In this document: positions 11,532 through 19,741 of the stretch, one piece after another
Layout: the number at the start of each line of letters is the position of its first letter
How positions within the stretch are numbered: the first letter of the stretch is position 1
NCBI GenBank assembly: GCA_947479935.1
Contig: CANKBG010000002.1
Location: 1 to 64,000, forward strand
DNA from: Comamonadaceae bacterium
GTDB taxonomy: Bacteria > Pseudomonadota > Gammaproteobacteria > Burkholderiales > Burkholderiaceae_C
DNA length: 64,000 nt
Direction: 5' to 3'
Notes under the pieces: model-generated
Database searches by the model: none
What the model was told of the DNA's origin: nothing
What the model saw: only the letters and a program-made list of their open reading frames with translations
Position numbers and translations under genes: made by a program

Positions 11532-12512
11532 GTTTTCGTTATCCTAGGGGGGTCTGAAATTTTCAACCCCCTGATTTTGCCTTCAAACCAAACCCCTTTA
11601 GGTGCTTTGCCCTCTCGCTTTCGAAAAGAGCGGGTTTTAATCATTGGTTGCGGCGATGTGGGCCAACGCGCTGCCAAGCAATTGGTGGGTCGAACCCGAG
11701 TGATGGCATTGACCTCATCGCCTGAAAAGGCCCCTTCACTCAGAGCTCAGGGCATCACCGCAGTAGTGGGTAACCTCGATAGTTCTGCAACTTTGCAGCG
11801 TTTGTCGGGGTGGGCAACGCGTGTTTTGCATTTGGCCCCCCCTCCATCCGACAGGGTGGGTGAATGGTCAACCGATTCACGCACTTTGAATTTGGTGAGG
11901 GCTCTTAAAAAGAGAAGCATGCCAAAGGTCTTGGTTTATGGCTCCACCAGTGGTGTATATGGTGACTGCAAAGGGGCTTGGGTACCGGAAACGCAACCGG
12001 TCAAGCCACATACCCCAAGAGGCATTCGACGTGTGGATGCTGAAAAGATTGTTCGATTTTTAGGTCAAACGGGTGTGCGCACCAGCATTCTGAGAATTCC
12101 TGGTATTTACGCGCCCAATCGGCCCAACGGCACACCTCGGGAAAGGCTTTTGAAGGGCACACCAGTGTTACAGAAAAAGGACGATGTCTACACAAACCAC
12201 ATCCATGCCGATGATCTGGCCAGAGCTTGCGTGGCTGCTTTATGGCGAGGCAAGCCGCAACGAGTGGTGCATGTGAGCGACGATACCCATTTGAAAATGG
12301 GGGATTACTTTGATTTGGCAGCTGACTTGATGGGCTTGCCTAGACCGCCACGCGTGGCCCGAAGCCAGGCGCAAGAAACCCTGCCTCTGATGCTCTTGAG
12401 TTTTATGAGTGAGTCGCGGCGCTTGAAAAATGACAGGCTCAAAAAAGAACTCAAGTTGCGATTGAAATACCCCACCGTTAGACAAGGTTTGCAGTCGGTG
12501 GCGGCACTTTAA
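11520..12512 (+). CDS. SDR-family NAD(P)-binding protein (YeeZ-like), start uncertain
   Basis: An atypical extended short-chain dehydrogenase/reductase of up to 330 residues. It has a Rossmann motif VLIIGCGDVGQ and a VYGSTSGVYGD segment. Where classical members have YxxxK, this one reads GIRRVDAEK, so the usual catalytic tyrosine is absent. This fits the YeeZ-like group, whose function is not established. The frame is open from a TTG at 11520, which overlaps the divergent reductase start; TTG codons at 11577 and 11607 are alternatives and no ATG is available before the Rossmann motif. It stands alone in its direction here. Confidence 0.8.
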   Translation: MEAHVFVILGGSEIFNPLILPSNQTPLGALPSRFRKERVLIIGCGDVGQRAAKQLVGRTRVMALTSSPEKAPSLRAQGITAVVGNLDSSATLQRLSGWATRVLHLAPPPSDRVGEWSTDSRTLNLVRALKKRSMPKVLVYGSTSGVYGDCKGAWVPETQPVKPHTPRGIRRVDAEKIVRFLGQTGVRTSILRIPGIYAPNRPNGTPRERLLKGTPVLQKKDDVYTNHIHADDLARACVAALWRGKPQRVVHVSDDTHLKMGDYFDLAADLMGLPRPPRVARSQAQETLPLMLLSFMSESRRLKNDRLKKELKLRLKYPTVRQGLQSVAAL

Positions 12513-12518
12513 ATATTT

Positions 12519-13073
12519 TCAGTTTTTGGGCGGCGAAGACTTGGGAAATTTGACGCCTTTGCTTTCCAAAAAATCAATTGTCGCCTTCATGAGATATGCG
12601 CCTAAAAGTGCGCCGTTCAGATCGCCTATCAACATCCAAAACATTTCGGAAATGTTCAAACCTTTGTCGATGTCAAGCATTAACCAAGTGGTGTGGTGTA
12701 GAAACGAGTTGAAGACGCAATAAATGACCGTCATAGTGGCCAAGTCTTTGAGTGATGTCAGTTGAACCGAGCGTTTGAAATAAATTTTAAAACTCATCAA
12801 AGCAATGATGGGCCCGGCACTGGAGCACACAATGTTCATTAACGTCAAATTCAGAGGCCCATCAAAGTGAGGAATTAGCAGCATGCCACCCAAGAGAGTG
12901 GCGAATGTACCGAATACGGGCCCCAATACCAATACATTGAACAGGCGCAAAAAAGCCGGCATATAAATTAGCGATATGTTGGCATTGATGTTGGCGAAGT
13001 CAAACAGCCAATCATTCAGGATGTGTGTTGCAGGGAACAACACAGCTAATGCGAATATCAAAAGGATGTGCAT
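12519..13073 (-). CDS. Small integral membrane protein, function unknown
   Basis: The 184-residue product starts MHILLIFALAVLFPATHILNDW and has about five hydrophobic segments. Polar stretches NINANISLIYMPAF and HFDGPLN lie between the first ones. The pattern (a proline-rich first loop followed by RLFNVLVLGPVFGTFATLLGG) resembles MASE1-like sensory membrane regions, but no kinase or cyclase domain follows. A longer frame reaches into the tRNA gene and is rejected. It lies 36 bp downstream of tRNA-Leu and may share its transcript. Confidence 0.7.
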   Translation of the reverse strand: MHILLIFALAVLFPATHILNDWLFDFANINANISLIYMPAFLRLFNVLVLGPVFGTFATLLGGMLLIPHFDGPLNLTLMNIVCSSAGPIIALMSFKIYFKRSVQLTSLKDLATMTVIYCVFNSFLHHTTWLMLDIDKGLNISEMFWMLIGDLNGALLGAYLMKATIDFLESKGVKFPKSSPPKN

Positions 13074-13109
13074 TTCGCAAATGATTTTATTCGATTTATT
13101 GCAAATCGA

Positions 13110-13194
13110 TGGTGCCCGAGGCCGGAATCGAACCGGCACGCCTTGCGGCGGGGGATTTTGAGTCCCCTGCGTCTACCAATTTCACCACCCGGGC
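13110..13194 (-). tRNA. tRNA-Leu (anticodon CAA)
   Basis: The minus strand begins GCCCGGGTGGTGAAATTGG and ends in an encoded CCA. Acceptor strands GCCCGGG and CTCGGGC pair around a class II body with a long variable arm (CGCCGCAAGGCG). The anticodon stem GGGGA/TCCCC closes the loop CTCAAAA, giving anticodon CAA, which reads UUG. The T arm is GCCGGTTCGAATCCGGC. Length is 85 nt including CCA. Confidence 0.97.
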
Positions 13195-13211
13195 GGATTG
13201 CGAAGAACGAG

Positions 13212-13217
13212 ATTATG
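13212..13217 (-). promoter_or_regulatory. Putative -10 box for tRNA-Leu
   Basis: CATAAT on the minus strand (five of six consensus bases) lies 17 bases before the mature tRNA 5' end. The -35 region is weak. The region overlaps the 3' end of the upstream glutaredoxin-like gene's downstream flank. Confidence 0.35.
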
Positions 13218-13236
13218 ACACATTTTTTTGCGCGAT

Positions 13237-13590
13237 TTATACCAACTGACCCGAACTTAGGAGTGCTTTAACGTCATTACCGCCGCCCACTAAAACGCCG
13301 TCAACAAACACCATGGGGAAGGTGGGCCATCCGGTCCAGAGCTTGAGGGCATTGCGTTTGCGCCAATCGCTGAAATAGCTGCCATATTCCAAATAATGGT
13401 GTTGAATATTGGCTTTAGACAGGCTTTTGCGAACAGAAGAACACACAGGGTTTTGCCTCATGCCAACCACCACGACATGGTGTTTGGCGATGGCGGCCTG
13501 AACTTCTTTAACAACTTCCTGGTGATGTTTGGCCACCACTTCTTGGATGGCGGGGTGAATTTTCGATTCATCCAAAATATGTCTTGGCAT
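13237..13590 (-). CDS. Glutaredoxin-like protein with monothiol CSSV site
   Basis: The 117-residue protein has a glutaredoxin fold signature: strand VVVVGMRQNPVCSSVRKSL, the cis-proline region TGWPTFPMVFVDG, and a GG turn at VGGGND. The single active-site cysteine is C50 in PVCSSV, so it is monothiol and differs from the CGFS motif of iron-sulfur glutaredoxins. An N-terminal helical stretch of about 38 residues rich in His, Gln and Lys precedes the fold. AAGGAA lies before the ATG. It is divergent from cysM and shares a gap with an exact FNR-type box. Role in iron-sulfur or thiol metabolism is inferred. Confidence 0.78.
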   Translation of the reverse strand: MPRHILDESKIHPAIQEVVAKHHQEVVKEVQAAIAKHHVVVVGMRQNPVCSSVRKSLSKANIQHHYLEYGSYFSDWRKRNALKLWTGWPTFPMVFVDGVLVGGGNDVKALLSSGQLV

Positions 13591-13628
13591 GTTGTTTCCT
13601 TGCGAAATAAAAAAACTGCTGAAAAATC

Positions 13629-13642
13629 TTGATTCTGATCAA
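13629..13642. promoter_or_regulatory. FNR/ANR-type binding site
   Basis: The sequence TTGATTCTGATCAA is an exact match to the palindromic FNR consensus TTGAT-N4-ATCAA. It lies in the 160-bp gap between the divergent glutaredoxin-like gene and cysM, directly next to the proposed cysM -35 hexamer. Oxygen-responsive control of one or both genes is inferred. Confidence 0.6.
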
Positions 13643-13672
13643 ATGACAAGGCTACTGGGTTAGAAGGATAAT
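13643..13672 (+). promoter_or_regulatory. Putative cysM promoter
   Basis: ATGACA (13643-13648) and GATAAT (13667-13672) each match five of six sigma-70 consensus bases and are 18 bp apart. The start site would be near 13679, about 70 nt before the cysM ATG. The FNR-type box would then be centred near -43. Confidence 0.5.
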
Positions 13673-13750
13673 CCTTTTTCAGCTCATTAGACTTGCATTT
13701 GTACTCTGTCAAAGTCTGAACGCAAGTTAAACAGGTCATAAGTTAAAGAA

Positions 13751-14653
13751 ATGAACTATCAGACACTTGAAGATTCAATCGGTAACACGCCATTGGTGAA
13801 GTTGCAAAGAGTCGCAGCCAATTTCATGTCATCCAATGGCAATGTCATTCTGGGAAAACTAGAAGGTAACAACCCTGCTGGCTCTGTCAAAGATCGTCCG
13901 GCTATTTCCATGATCAAGAGAGCTGAGGAGCGCGGTGAAATTAAACCGGGTGACACACTCATCGAAGCAACATCGGGAAACACGGGTATTGCCTTGGCCA
14001 TGGCTGCAGCCATCAAAGGCTACAAAATGATTTTGATCATGCCTGAAGACTTGTCAATTGAGCGTGCGCAAACCATGAAAGCGTTTGGTGCAGAACTTAT
14101 CTTGACGCCCAAAAGTGGAGGCATGGAATACGCAAGGGACTTGGCCGACAACATGGCGGTTCAAGGCAAAGGCCGCATCTTGGACCAGTTTTCAAATCCA
14201 GACAATCCTCGCATTCATTACGAGACAACAGGTCCAGAGATTTGGGCGCAAACGAGCGGACGCATTACCCACTTTGTCAGTGCCATGGGCACAACAGGAA
14301 CTATCACAGGGGTCTCTCTGTTTCTCAAAGAGAAAAATCCCAAAATTCAAATTGTGGGGGCTCAGCCCAACGAAGGTTCACGCATACCCGGTATTCGCAA
14401 ATGGCCTGAGGAATACCTGCCCAAAATTTACAACCCAAAGAACGTGGATGAGTTGATTTACGTGAGTCAAGACGATGCTGAAGACACATGTCGACAACTG
14501 GCTCGTGAAGAAGGGTTGTTTGCGGGTGTGTCTGCCGCCGGCGCTTGTTGGGTTGCGCAGCAAATCGCGGCACGCGAAAAAAATGCCACCATTGTTTTCA
14601 TTGTGTGCGATCGGGGTGACCGTTATTTATCTACAGGAGTTTTTCCAGCATGA
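13751..14653 (+). CDS. cysM: Cysteine synthase B
   Basis: This PLP enzyme makes cysteine from O-acetylserine and sulfide or thiosulfate. The 300-residue protein has the Schiff-base lysine K47 in NPAGSVKDRP, the phosphate loop in EATSGNTGIALAMAA and a glycine-rich AMGTTGTITG. Details such as the short length and the RIPGIRKWPEEYLPKIY segment fit CysM rather than CysK. It overlaps the Nudix gene by four bases (ATGA), and a tusA-like gene follows, giving a sulfur-flavoured operon ending in a terminator. Confidence 0.94.
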   Translation: MNYQTLEDSIGNTPLVKLQRVAANFMSSNGNVILGKLEGNNPAGSVKDRPAISMIKRAEERGEIKPGDTLIEATSGNTGIALAMAAAIKGYKMILIMPEDLSIERAQTMKAFGAELILTPKSGGMEYARDLADNMAVQGKGRILDQFSNPDNPRIHYETTGPEIWAQTSGRITHFVSAMGTTGTITGVSLFLKEKNPKIQIVGAQPNEGSRIPGIRKWPEEYLPKIYNPKNVDELIYVSQDDAEDTCRQLAREEGLFAGVSAAGACWVAQQIAAREKNATIVFIVCDRGDRYLSTGVFPA

Positions 14654-15195
14654 TTGAATACCGCTTTTGTCCTTGCTGCGGATCCGCGCTAGCTTGGTTG
14701 CCACAGATGGAAGACGGCGGTGAAAAACTGCGCCTGCGTTGCACGGAATGCGACTTTACCCATTGGAATAATCCAACGCCCGTTTTGGCGGGCGTGGTGC
14801 AAGTAGAAAATCAAATTTTATTGGCCAGAAACGCAGCGTGGACGGGCAAAAAATTTGCTCTGATCACTGGCTTCATGGAGGCTGATGAATCACCGGAGGA
14901 TGGCATCACGCGCGAGATTGCTGAAGAAACAAACCTGCAAGTGAGTGCACTGAAATTAATTGGCGTTTACGAATTTAAGCGCATGAACCAAGTGATCATT
15001 GCTTATCACGCTGTGGCTTCAGGCGTTGTGAAGTTGTCGCCAGAATTGGCGGAGTACAAAATGTTCAATTTTGATGAACTGGTATGTTGGCCTGCAGGGA
15101 CAGGGTATGCCTTAGGCGATTGGTTACGCTCCCAAGGTATTGAGCCCAAGTTCATGACTTGGGAAGAGCGTGATGCACAAGGCCGTGCTGAGTAA
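14650..15195 (+). CDS. Nudix hydrolase with N-terminal zinc ribbon
   Basis: The 181-residue protein has a zinc ribbon with C7/C10 and C31/C34, then a complete Nudix box (GFMEADESPEDG...REIAEETNL, residues 74-96) with the REIAEE metal-binding core. The architecture resembles a shortened NudC-like NAD(H) pyrophosphatase lacking the N-terminal domain. The substrate is probably a nucleotide sugar, dinucleotide or similar diphosphate. It is translationally coupled to cysM. Confidence 0.87.
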   Translation: MIEYRFCPCCGSALAWLPQMEDGGEKLRLRCTECDFTHWNNPTPVLAGVVQVENQILLARNAAWTGKKFALITGFMEADESPEDGITREIAEETNLQVSALKLIGVYEFKRMNQVIIAYHAVASGVVKLSPELAEYKMFNFDELVCWPAGTGYALGDWLRSQGIEPKFMTWEERDAQGRAE

Positions 15196-15228
15196 ATCGA
15201 AGAACTGACCCTTGATCTTGGAGAAAAG

Positions 15229-15462
15229 ATGAGCTTAGCGTTTGACATAGAACTGGACACCTGTGGCTTGAATTGCCCATTGCCTATTTTGAAAGCCAAG
15301 AAATCACTGACAGCCATGCAATCGGGGCAAGTGCTGAAAGTGATGGCCACTGATCCAGGTTCACAAAGAGACTTCGAAGCATTTGCAAGACAAACAGGCA
15401 ATGAGTTGTTGTTGCAAGAAACGGATGGCGATCGTTTTCTCATTTGGTTGAAGCGGCGTTGA
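15229..15462 (+). CDS. TusA-family sulfurtransferase
   Basis: This 77-residue protein has the TusA/SirA fold signature CGLNCPLPILKAKK, with the persulfide-carrying cysteine C16 in the CPLP motif. Family members relay sulfur for tRNA thiolation or molybdopterin and other sulfur transfers. GGAGAAAAG lies before the ATG. Its place after cysM suggests a link to cysteine-derived sulfur. It may or may not be the tRNA 2-thiouridine TusA, as several paralogues are common in betaproteobacteria. Confidence 0.88.
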   Translation: MSLAFDIELDTCGLNCPLPILKAKKSLTAMQSGQVLKVMATDPGSQRDFEAFARQTGNELLLQETDGDRFLIWLKRR

Positions 15463-15463
15463 A

Positions 15464-15491
15464 AAAAAAGCTTCAGGAAGTGAAGCTTTTT
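15464..15491. terminator. Bidirectional terminator between the tusA-like gene and galU
   Basis: AAAAAGCTTCA and TGAAGCTTTTT pair perfectly around a five-base loop. A-runs and T-runs flank both sides, so it can terminate both converging units. Confidence 0.85.
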
Positions 15492-15513
15492 GTGGAAGAC
15501 GCTAGACGCTTTT

Positions 15514-16401
15514 TCAGAGCTTCAAAGTTTTGAGATAAGCCCTGAAAGATTCACCGACTTGCGGGTGGTCCAATGCCAATTCAACAGTGGCCTCTAAGAA
15601 GCCTTCTTTGCTGCCACAGTCGTAGCGTTTGCCTTCGTACTGAAACGCATAAACAGCTTCGCGAGACTTTAATCTGGCGATGGCATCGGTGAGTTGAATC
15701 TCGCCACCCACGCCGGTTGGCTGGTTTCTAATTTCTTCGAAAATGCCGGGGGTGAGTATGTACCGACCTGCAACGCCCATGCGCGATGGGGCTTTTTCTG
15801 GCGATGGCTTTTCAACAATCTGCTCAACACGAATCAATTGTTTGCCAGCAGATTCTCCGGCCACGATACCGTAACGTTTGACTTGCTCAAGAGGGACCTC
15901 TTGCACAGCCAAAATAGAGCGGCCTTGTTGTTCATAGGCTTTGACCATTTGCGCCAAGATGGAAGGGCCTCCCTTCAGGCCCACCATCAAATCGTCTGCC
16001 AGCAGCACTGCAAAAGGCTCTTGGCCTACCATGGCTTCTGCGCAAAGCACTGCATGGCCTAAACCCAAAGAGCGAGGTTGGCGTACGTATGCACAGACCA
16101 TGTCGTCAGGTTGCACAGAGCGCACTAATTTCAAGAGTTCATCTTTGTGCGCACTTTCTAGTTCGGTTTCTAGTTCGTAGGCCGTGTCAAAGTGATCTTC
16201 AATGGCGCGTTTGCTGCGTCCCGTGACAAAAATCATGTGGCGCACACCGGCAGAGTAGGCTTCTTCCACCGCATATTGAATGAGTGGCTTGTCCACCACG
16301 GGCAGCATTTCCTTGGGGGCTGCTTTGGTGGCGGGTAGGAAGCGTGTTCCCAGACCTGCGACGGGGAAAACTGCTTTGCGAATGCTTGGCTTTGCGCTCA
16401 T
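15514..16401 (-). CDS. galU: UTP-glucose-1-phosphate uridylyltransferase
   Basis: GalU forms UDP-glucose for envelope polysaccharides and osmoprotectants. The 295-residue protein has the nucleotidyltransferase motif [18 protein letters not shown] with K/R residues for UTP binding, [26 protein letters not shown] and the VEKPSP segment typical of GalU. An upstream in-frame extension of 13 codons begins with a non-ATG codon; the ATG at 16401 gives the conserved [16 protein letters not shown] start. It follows valS by about 60 bp on the same strand. Confidence 0.95.
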   Translation of the reverse strand: MSAKPSIRKAVFPVAGLGTRFLPATKAAPKEMLPVVDKPLIQYAVEEAYSAGVRHMIFVTGRSKRAIEDHFDTAYELETELESAHKDELLKLVRSVQPDDMVCAYVRQPRSLGLGHAVLCAEAMVGQEPFAVLLADDLMVGLKGGPSILAQMVKAYEQQGRSILAVQEVPLEQVKRYGIVAGESAGKQLIRVEQIVEKPSPEKAPSRMGVAGRYILTPGIFEEIRNQPTGVGGEIQLTDAIARLKSREAVYAFQYEGKRYDCGSKEGFLEATVELALDHPQVGESFRAYLKTLKL

Positions 16402-16460
16402 GATGGGATCTCGGTTGATCAACTTTTTTAAAGATATCACAAACCTATGTCAGTGGTATT

Positions 16461-19436
16461 TCAGGGCTTGGCAGAGGCGGCTTGAAGCTGCCCTAACTGC
16501 AATTTAACTTTGCTCAGTGTGGCCTCAAAATCAGCCACGCGCTTTCGCTCTTGGTCAATCACAGAAGGCGGTGCTTTGGCCACAAAGGCTTCGTTACTGA
16601 GCTTGCTGTTGGCTTTGCCAATTTCGCCTTCTAAGCGCGCAATTTCTTTGCTGAGGCGAATTTTTTCTGCCGCCACATCCACTTCCATGAACAAGCAAAG
16701 CCTGGCTTCGCCCACCACAGCAACCGGGGCTGAGGCTGCAGCTTTTGTCCACTCGGCTTCGTTGTCAAAAACTTTGACTTCATTCAGCTTGGCCAAGGCT
16801 TGCAGCACGGGGCCAGCAGCCTTCATGAATTCTGAGTCGCCCAACACATACAAAGGCAACTTGGTGGCGGGTGAGACACTCATTTCACCACGCAAATTGC
16901 GGCAGGCATCGACCAAAGTTTTGAGCTTGGCCACATGGGCTTCGGCTTTTTCGTCAATGCGTTCGAGTTGCGAAACGGGGTAAGCAGCAATGCTGACAGA
17001 TGGGCCTGCCCGGCCCGCCACAGGCGCCACTTTTTGCCACAACTCCTCTGAGATGAAAGGCGTAATGGGGTGGACCAATCGCAAAATAGTTTCAAGCGTG
17101 CGAATGAGCGTGCGTCTTGTAGCGCGCTGTTGCGACGCATCGCCGGTGTTGATTTGCACCTTGGCAATTTCCAAATACCAATCGCAGAACTCGTTCCACA
17201 CGAAGTCATAAATGACGTTGGCCACATTGTCTAAGCGGTATTCTGCAAAGCCCTTTGCGACATCGGCTTCCACGCGCTGAATCTTGGAGGAAATCCAGCG
17301 GTCGGCAGGACTGAAGGTCATGTAGCCATGTGCAGGACCGCCCACGGCGCACTCTGCTTTGGTGTGTTCTTTGAGGCCACAGTCGTAGCCTTCGCAGTTC
17401 ATCAGCACAAAGCGTGTGGCGTTCCACAGTTTGTTGCAGAAGTTGCGATAGCCTTCGCAGCGTTTGCTGTCAAAGTTAATGCTTCGACCTAACGATGCCA
17501 ACGCCGCAAACGTGAAACGCAAGGCGTCTGCGCCATAGGCAGGAATACCGTCTGGAAATTCTTTTTGCGTGTTCTTACGCACCTGAGGCGCCGTCTCGGG
17601 TTTGCGCAAACCTTGTGAGCGTTTGTCCAACAGCAATTCAAGTGCAATGCCATCGATCAAATCGACGGGGTCCAGCACATTGCCTTCTGACTTGCTCATC
17701 TTCTTGCCTTGTGCGTCGCGCACCAAACCGTGGATGTAAACATGTTTGAACGGCACGCGACCCGTAAAGTGCGTGGTCATCATGATCATTCGGGCAACCC
17801 AGAAAAAGATGATGTCGTAGCCTGTGACCAACACAGACGAGGGCAAGTACAAGTCGTAATCTTGTGTTTCATCGGGGCCTGAAGTGGCCAAGGCTTCGGG
17901 CCAGCCCATGGTGGAGAAGGGTACCAACGCAGAGGAGTACCAAGTGTCTAGCACGTCTTCATCGCGCTTGAGTTTTTTACCAGGCCCTTTGGCATCAGCT
18001 TGGGCTTGTGCCTCAGTTTCTGACTTGGCCACATACACATTGCCTTCCTCGTCGTACCAAGCGGGAATTTGATGGCCCCACCACAGTTGACGTGAAATGC
18101 ACCAGTCTTGAATGTTGTTCATCCACTGGTCATAAGTGTTGACCCAGTTTTCGGGTACAAAACTCACTTGGCCGGAATGCACAGCGTCAATGGCTTTTTG
18201 TGCGATGCTTTTGCCGGAAGGGTCTTGTGGGCTGATTTTGTTAACAGCTACAAACCATTGGTCTGTGAGCATGGGCTCCACCACTTGGCCGGTGCGTGCG
18301 CAAATGGGCAGCATCAATTTGTGGGGTTTGATTTCCACCAGCAGGCCTTGTGCTTCCAAGTCTTTGATCAAGGCTTTGCGTGCCACAAAGCGATCCATGC
18401 CTTGATAGGCTTTAGGACCGTTTTCGTTCACGGTGGCAGTGAGTGTGAAGATGGTGATCAGGGGCAAGCCGTGACGCATGGAGCATGCGTAGTCGTTGGC
18501 GTCGTGGGCGCCGGTGATCTTCACGCAACCCGATCCAAATTCGCGATCTACAAAGTCGTCGGCAATGATGGGGATCTGACGATTGCACAAAGGCAGGTCG
18601 ACTTTTTTGCCTACCAAATGTTTGTAGCGATCGTCTTCGGGGTGTATCGCTAAAGCGCCATCGGCCATCATGGTTTCAGGACGGGTGGTGGCAATGGTCA
18701 TGCCTTTTTGCATCATGCCGTCAATGAGTTGAGGGCCCTCAGAAAACGGGTACAAGATGTAATGCATCTTGCCGTCGGCTTCGGTGTTTTCCACTTCCAA
18801 ATCAGACACCGCGCTTTGCAGCACGGGGTCCCAGCTGACCAAACGCTTGCCTCGGTAAATGAGGCCTTGCTCGTACAACTTGACGAAAGTTTCTGAGACC
18901 ACTTTGGACAACTTGTCGTCCATGGTGAAGTACTCACGGGTCCAGTCCACGCTGTCGCCCATGCGGCGCATTTGCTCGGTGATGGTGTTGCCCGATTGTT
19001 CTTTCCACTCCCACACTTTGGACACAAAGTTTTTGCGCGCTTCAGCGGGTGTAGGGCCCATGTCATGGCGGCTGATACCTTGGGATTGCAATTGGCGCTC
19101 CACCACAATTTGCGTGGCAATGCCGGCATGGTCGGTGCCAGGAATCCAGGCCGTGTTGAAGCCCATCATGCGGTGGTAGCGTGTAAGGCTGTCCATGATG
19201 GTTTGGTTAAACGCATGGCCCATGTGCAAAGTGCCCGTCACATTGGGGGGCGGCAATTGAATGGCAAAACTGGGCGCGTCTGCGTGTGGCGCTTGGCTAC
19301 CCCTGTGTCCAGCAATGCCGTAGCCGCGCTTTTCCCATTCGGGGCCCCAATGGGCTTCGAGAGCGGCAGGCTCAAAGGACTTGGGCAGGCTTTCAAGGCC
19401 GGGTTGCTGGATCGCGGGGATGGACTCGTTGCTCAT
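16461..19436 (-). CDS. valS: Valine-tRNA ligase
   Basis: ValS charges tRNA-Val and edits misactivated threonine. The 991-residue class I synthetase shows HMGH at 71-74, the CP1 editing domain with [17 protein letters not shown], and KMSKS near residues 579-583. A C-terminal coiled coil ([22 protein letters not shown]) binds the tRNA. An insertion with [18 protein letters not shown] after the KMSKS region is not in the E. coli enzyme and looks like a lineage insertion. Length is close to the family. It lies upstream of galU on the minus strand. Confidence 0.97.
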   Translation of the reverse strand: MSNESIPAIQQPGLESLPKSFEPAALEAHWGPEWEKRGYGIAGHRGSQAPHADAPSFAIQLPPPNVTGTLHMGHAFNQTIMDSLTRYHRMMGFNTAWIPGTDHAGIATQIVVERQLQSQGISRHDMGPTPAEARKNFVSKVWEWKEQSGNTITEQMRRMGDSVDWTREYFTMDDKLSKVVSETFVKLYEQGLIYRGKRLVSWDPVLQSAVSDLEVENTEADGKMHYILYPFSEGPQLIDGMMQKGMTIATTRPETMMADGALAIHPEDDRYKHLVGKKVDLPLCNRQIPIIADDFVDREFGSGCVKITGAHDANDYACSMRHGLPLITIFTLTATVNENGPKAYQGMDRFVARKALIKDLEAQGLLVEIKPHKLMLPICARTGQVVEPMLTDQWFVAVNKISPQDPSGKSIAQKAIDAVHSGQVSFVPENWVNTYDQWMNNIQDWCISRQLWWGHQIPAWYDEEGNVYVAKSETEAQAQADAKGPGKKLKRDEDVLDTWYSSALVPFSTMGWPEALATSGPDETQDYDLYLPSSVLVTGYDIIFFWVARMIMMTTHFTGRVPFKHVYIHGLVRDAQGKKMSKSEGNVLDPVDLIDGIALELLLDKRSQGLRKPETAPQVRKNTQKEFPDGIPAYGADALRFTFAALASLGRSINFDSKRCEGYRNFCNKLWNATRFVLMNCEGYDCGLKEHTKAECAVGGPAHGYMTFSPADRWISSKIQRVEADVAKGFAEYRLDNVANVIYDFVWNEFCDWYLEIAKVQINTGDASQQRATRRTLIRTLETILRLVHPITPFISEELWQKVAPVAGRAGPSVSIAAYPVSQLERIDEKAEAHVAKLKTLVDACRNLRGEMSVSPATKLPLYVLGDSEFMKAAGPVLQALAKLNEVKVFDNEAEWTKAAASAPVAVVGEARLCLFMEVDVAAEKIRLSKEIARLEGEIGKANSKLSNEAFVAKAPPSVIDQERKRVADFEATLSKVKLQLGQLQAASAKP

Positions 19437-19497
19437 GGGCTGGGTATTGAGAGATTGCCAGGTGGCAATGTCATGAAAGGACTAAAGCCATGATTTT

Positions 19498-19518
19498 ACT
19501 GGGCTAGCGCCCAGTTTT
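19498..19518. terminator. Hairpin downstream of the DUF2783 gene
   Basis: ACTGGGC and GCCCAGT form a seven-bp stem with a four-base loop. The T-run lies on the plus side, while the genes here run on the minus strand, where the hairpin is followed by AAAATC. It may be only a weak 3' end for the 21-kb cluster. Confidence 0.3.
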
Positions 19519-19541
19519 CGAGGGTTAAAACAGGATATGGC

Positions 19542-19724
19542 TTAGTTCTTTGCCGATTCAATGCAATCTCGAAGGACCACCGCGTCTCCCACCTGATTGG
19601 CCAGCAGCAAAATAAGCCGCATGTTGAGTTGCTCAGACTGTTCTGCGCTGAGGCCGTCATGCGCATTCAGCAATTGCTCATAAAAGCCATCGGCGTCTTG
19701 AAAGTTCAGTTCTGTTTTCATCAT
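19542..19724 (-). CDS. DUF2783-like small protein
   Basis: A 60-residue acidic protein, MMKTELNFQDADGFYEQLLN at its start, with a helical leucine-rich body (SEQLNMRLILLLANQVGD). It matches my memory of the DUF2783 family, small proteins found beside FAD-dependent aromatic monooxygenases in Burkholderiales; no function is established. It starts 17 bp after the monooxygenase stop on the same strand, supporting a shared transcript. A much longer frame upstream overlaps that gene and is rejected. The first two codons are both ATG, so the start may be 19724 or 19721. Confidence 0.72.
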   Translation of the reverse strand: MMKTELNFQDADGFYEQLLNAHDGLSAEQSEQLNMRLILLLANQVGDAVVLRDCIESAKN

Positions 19725-19741
19725 GATGAGTCCGAATTGAA

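Noticed and set aside
18108-18653. 181-codon frame opposite valS
   Set aside because: It is antisense to the ValS editing domain and looks like a shadow frame.
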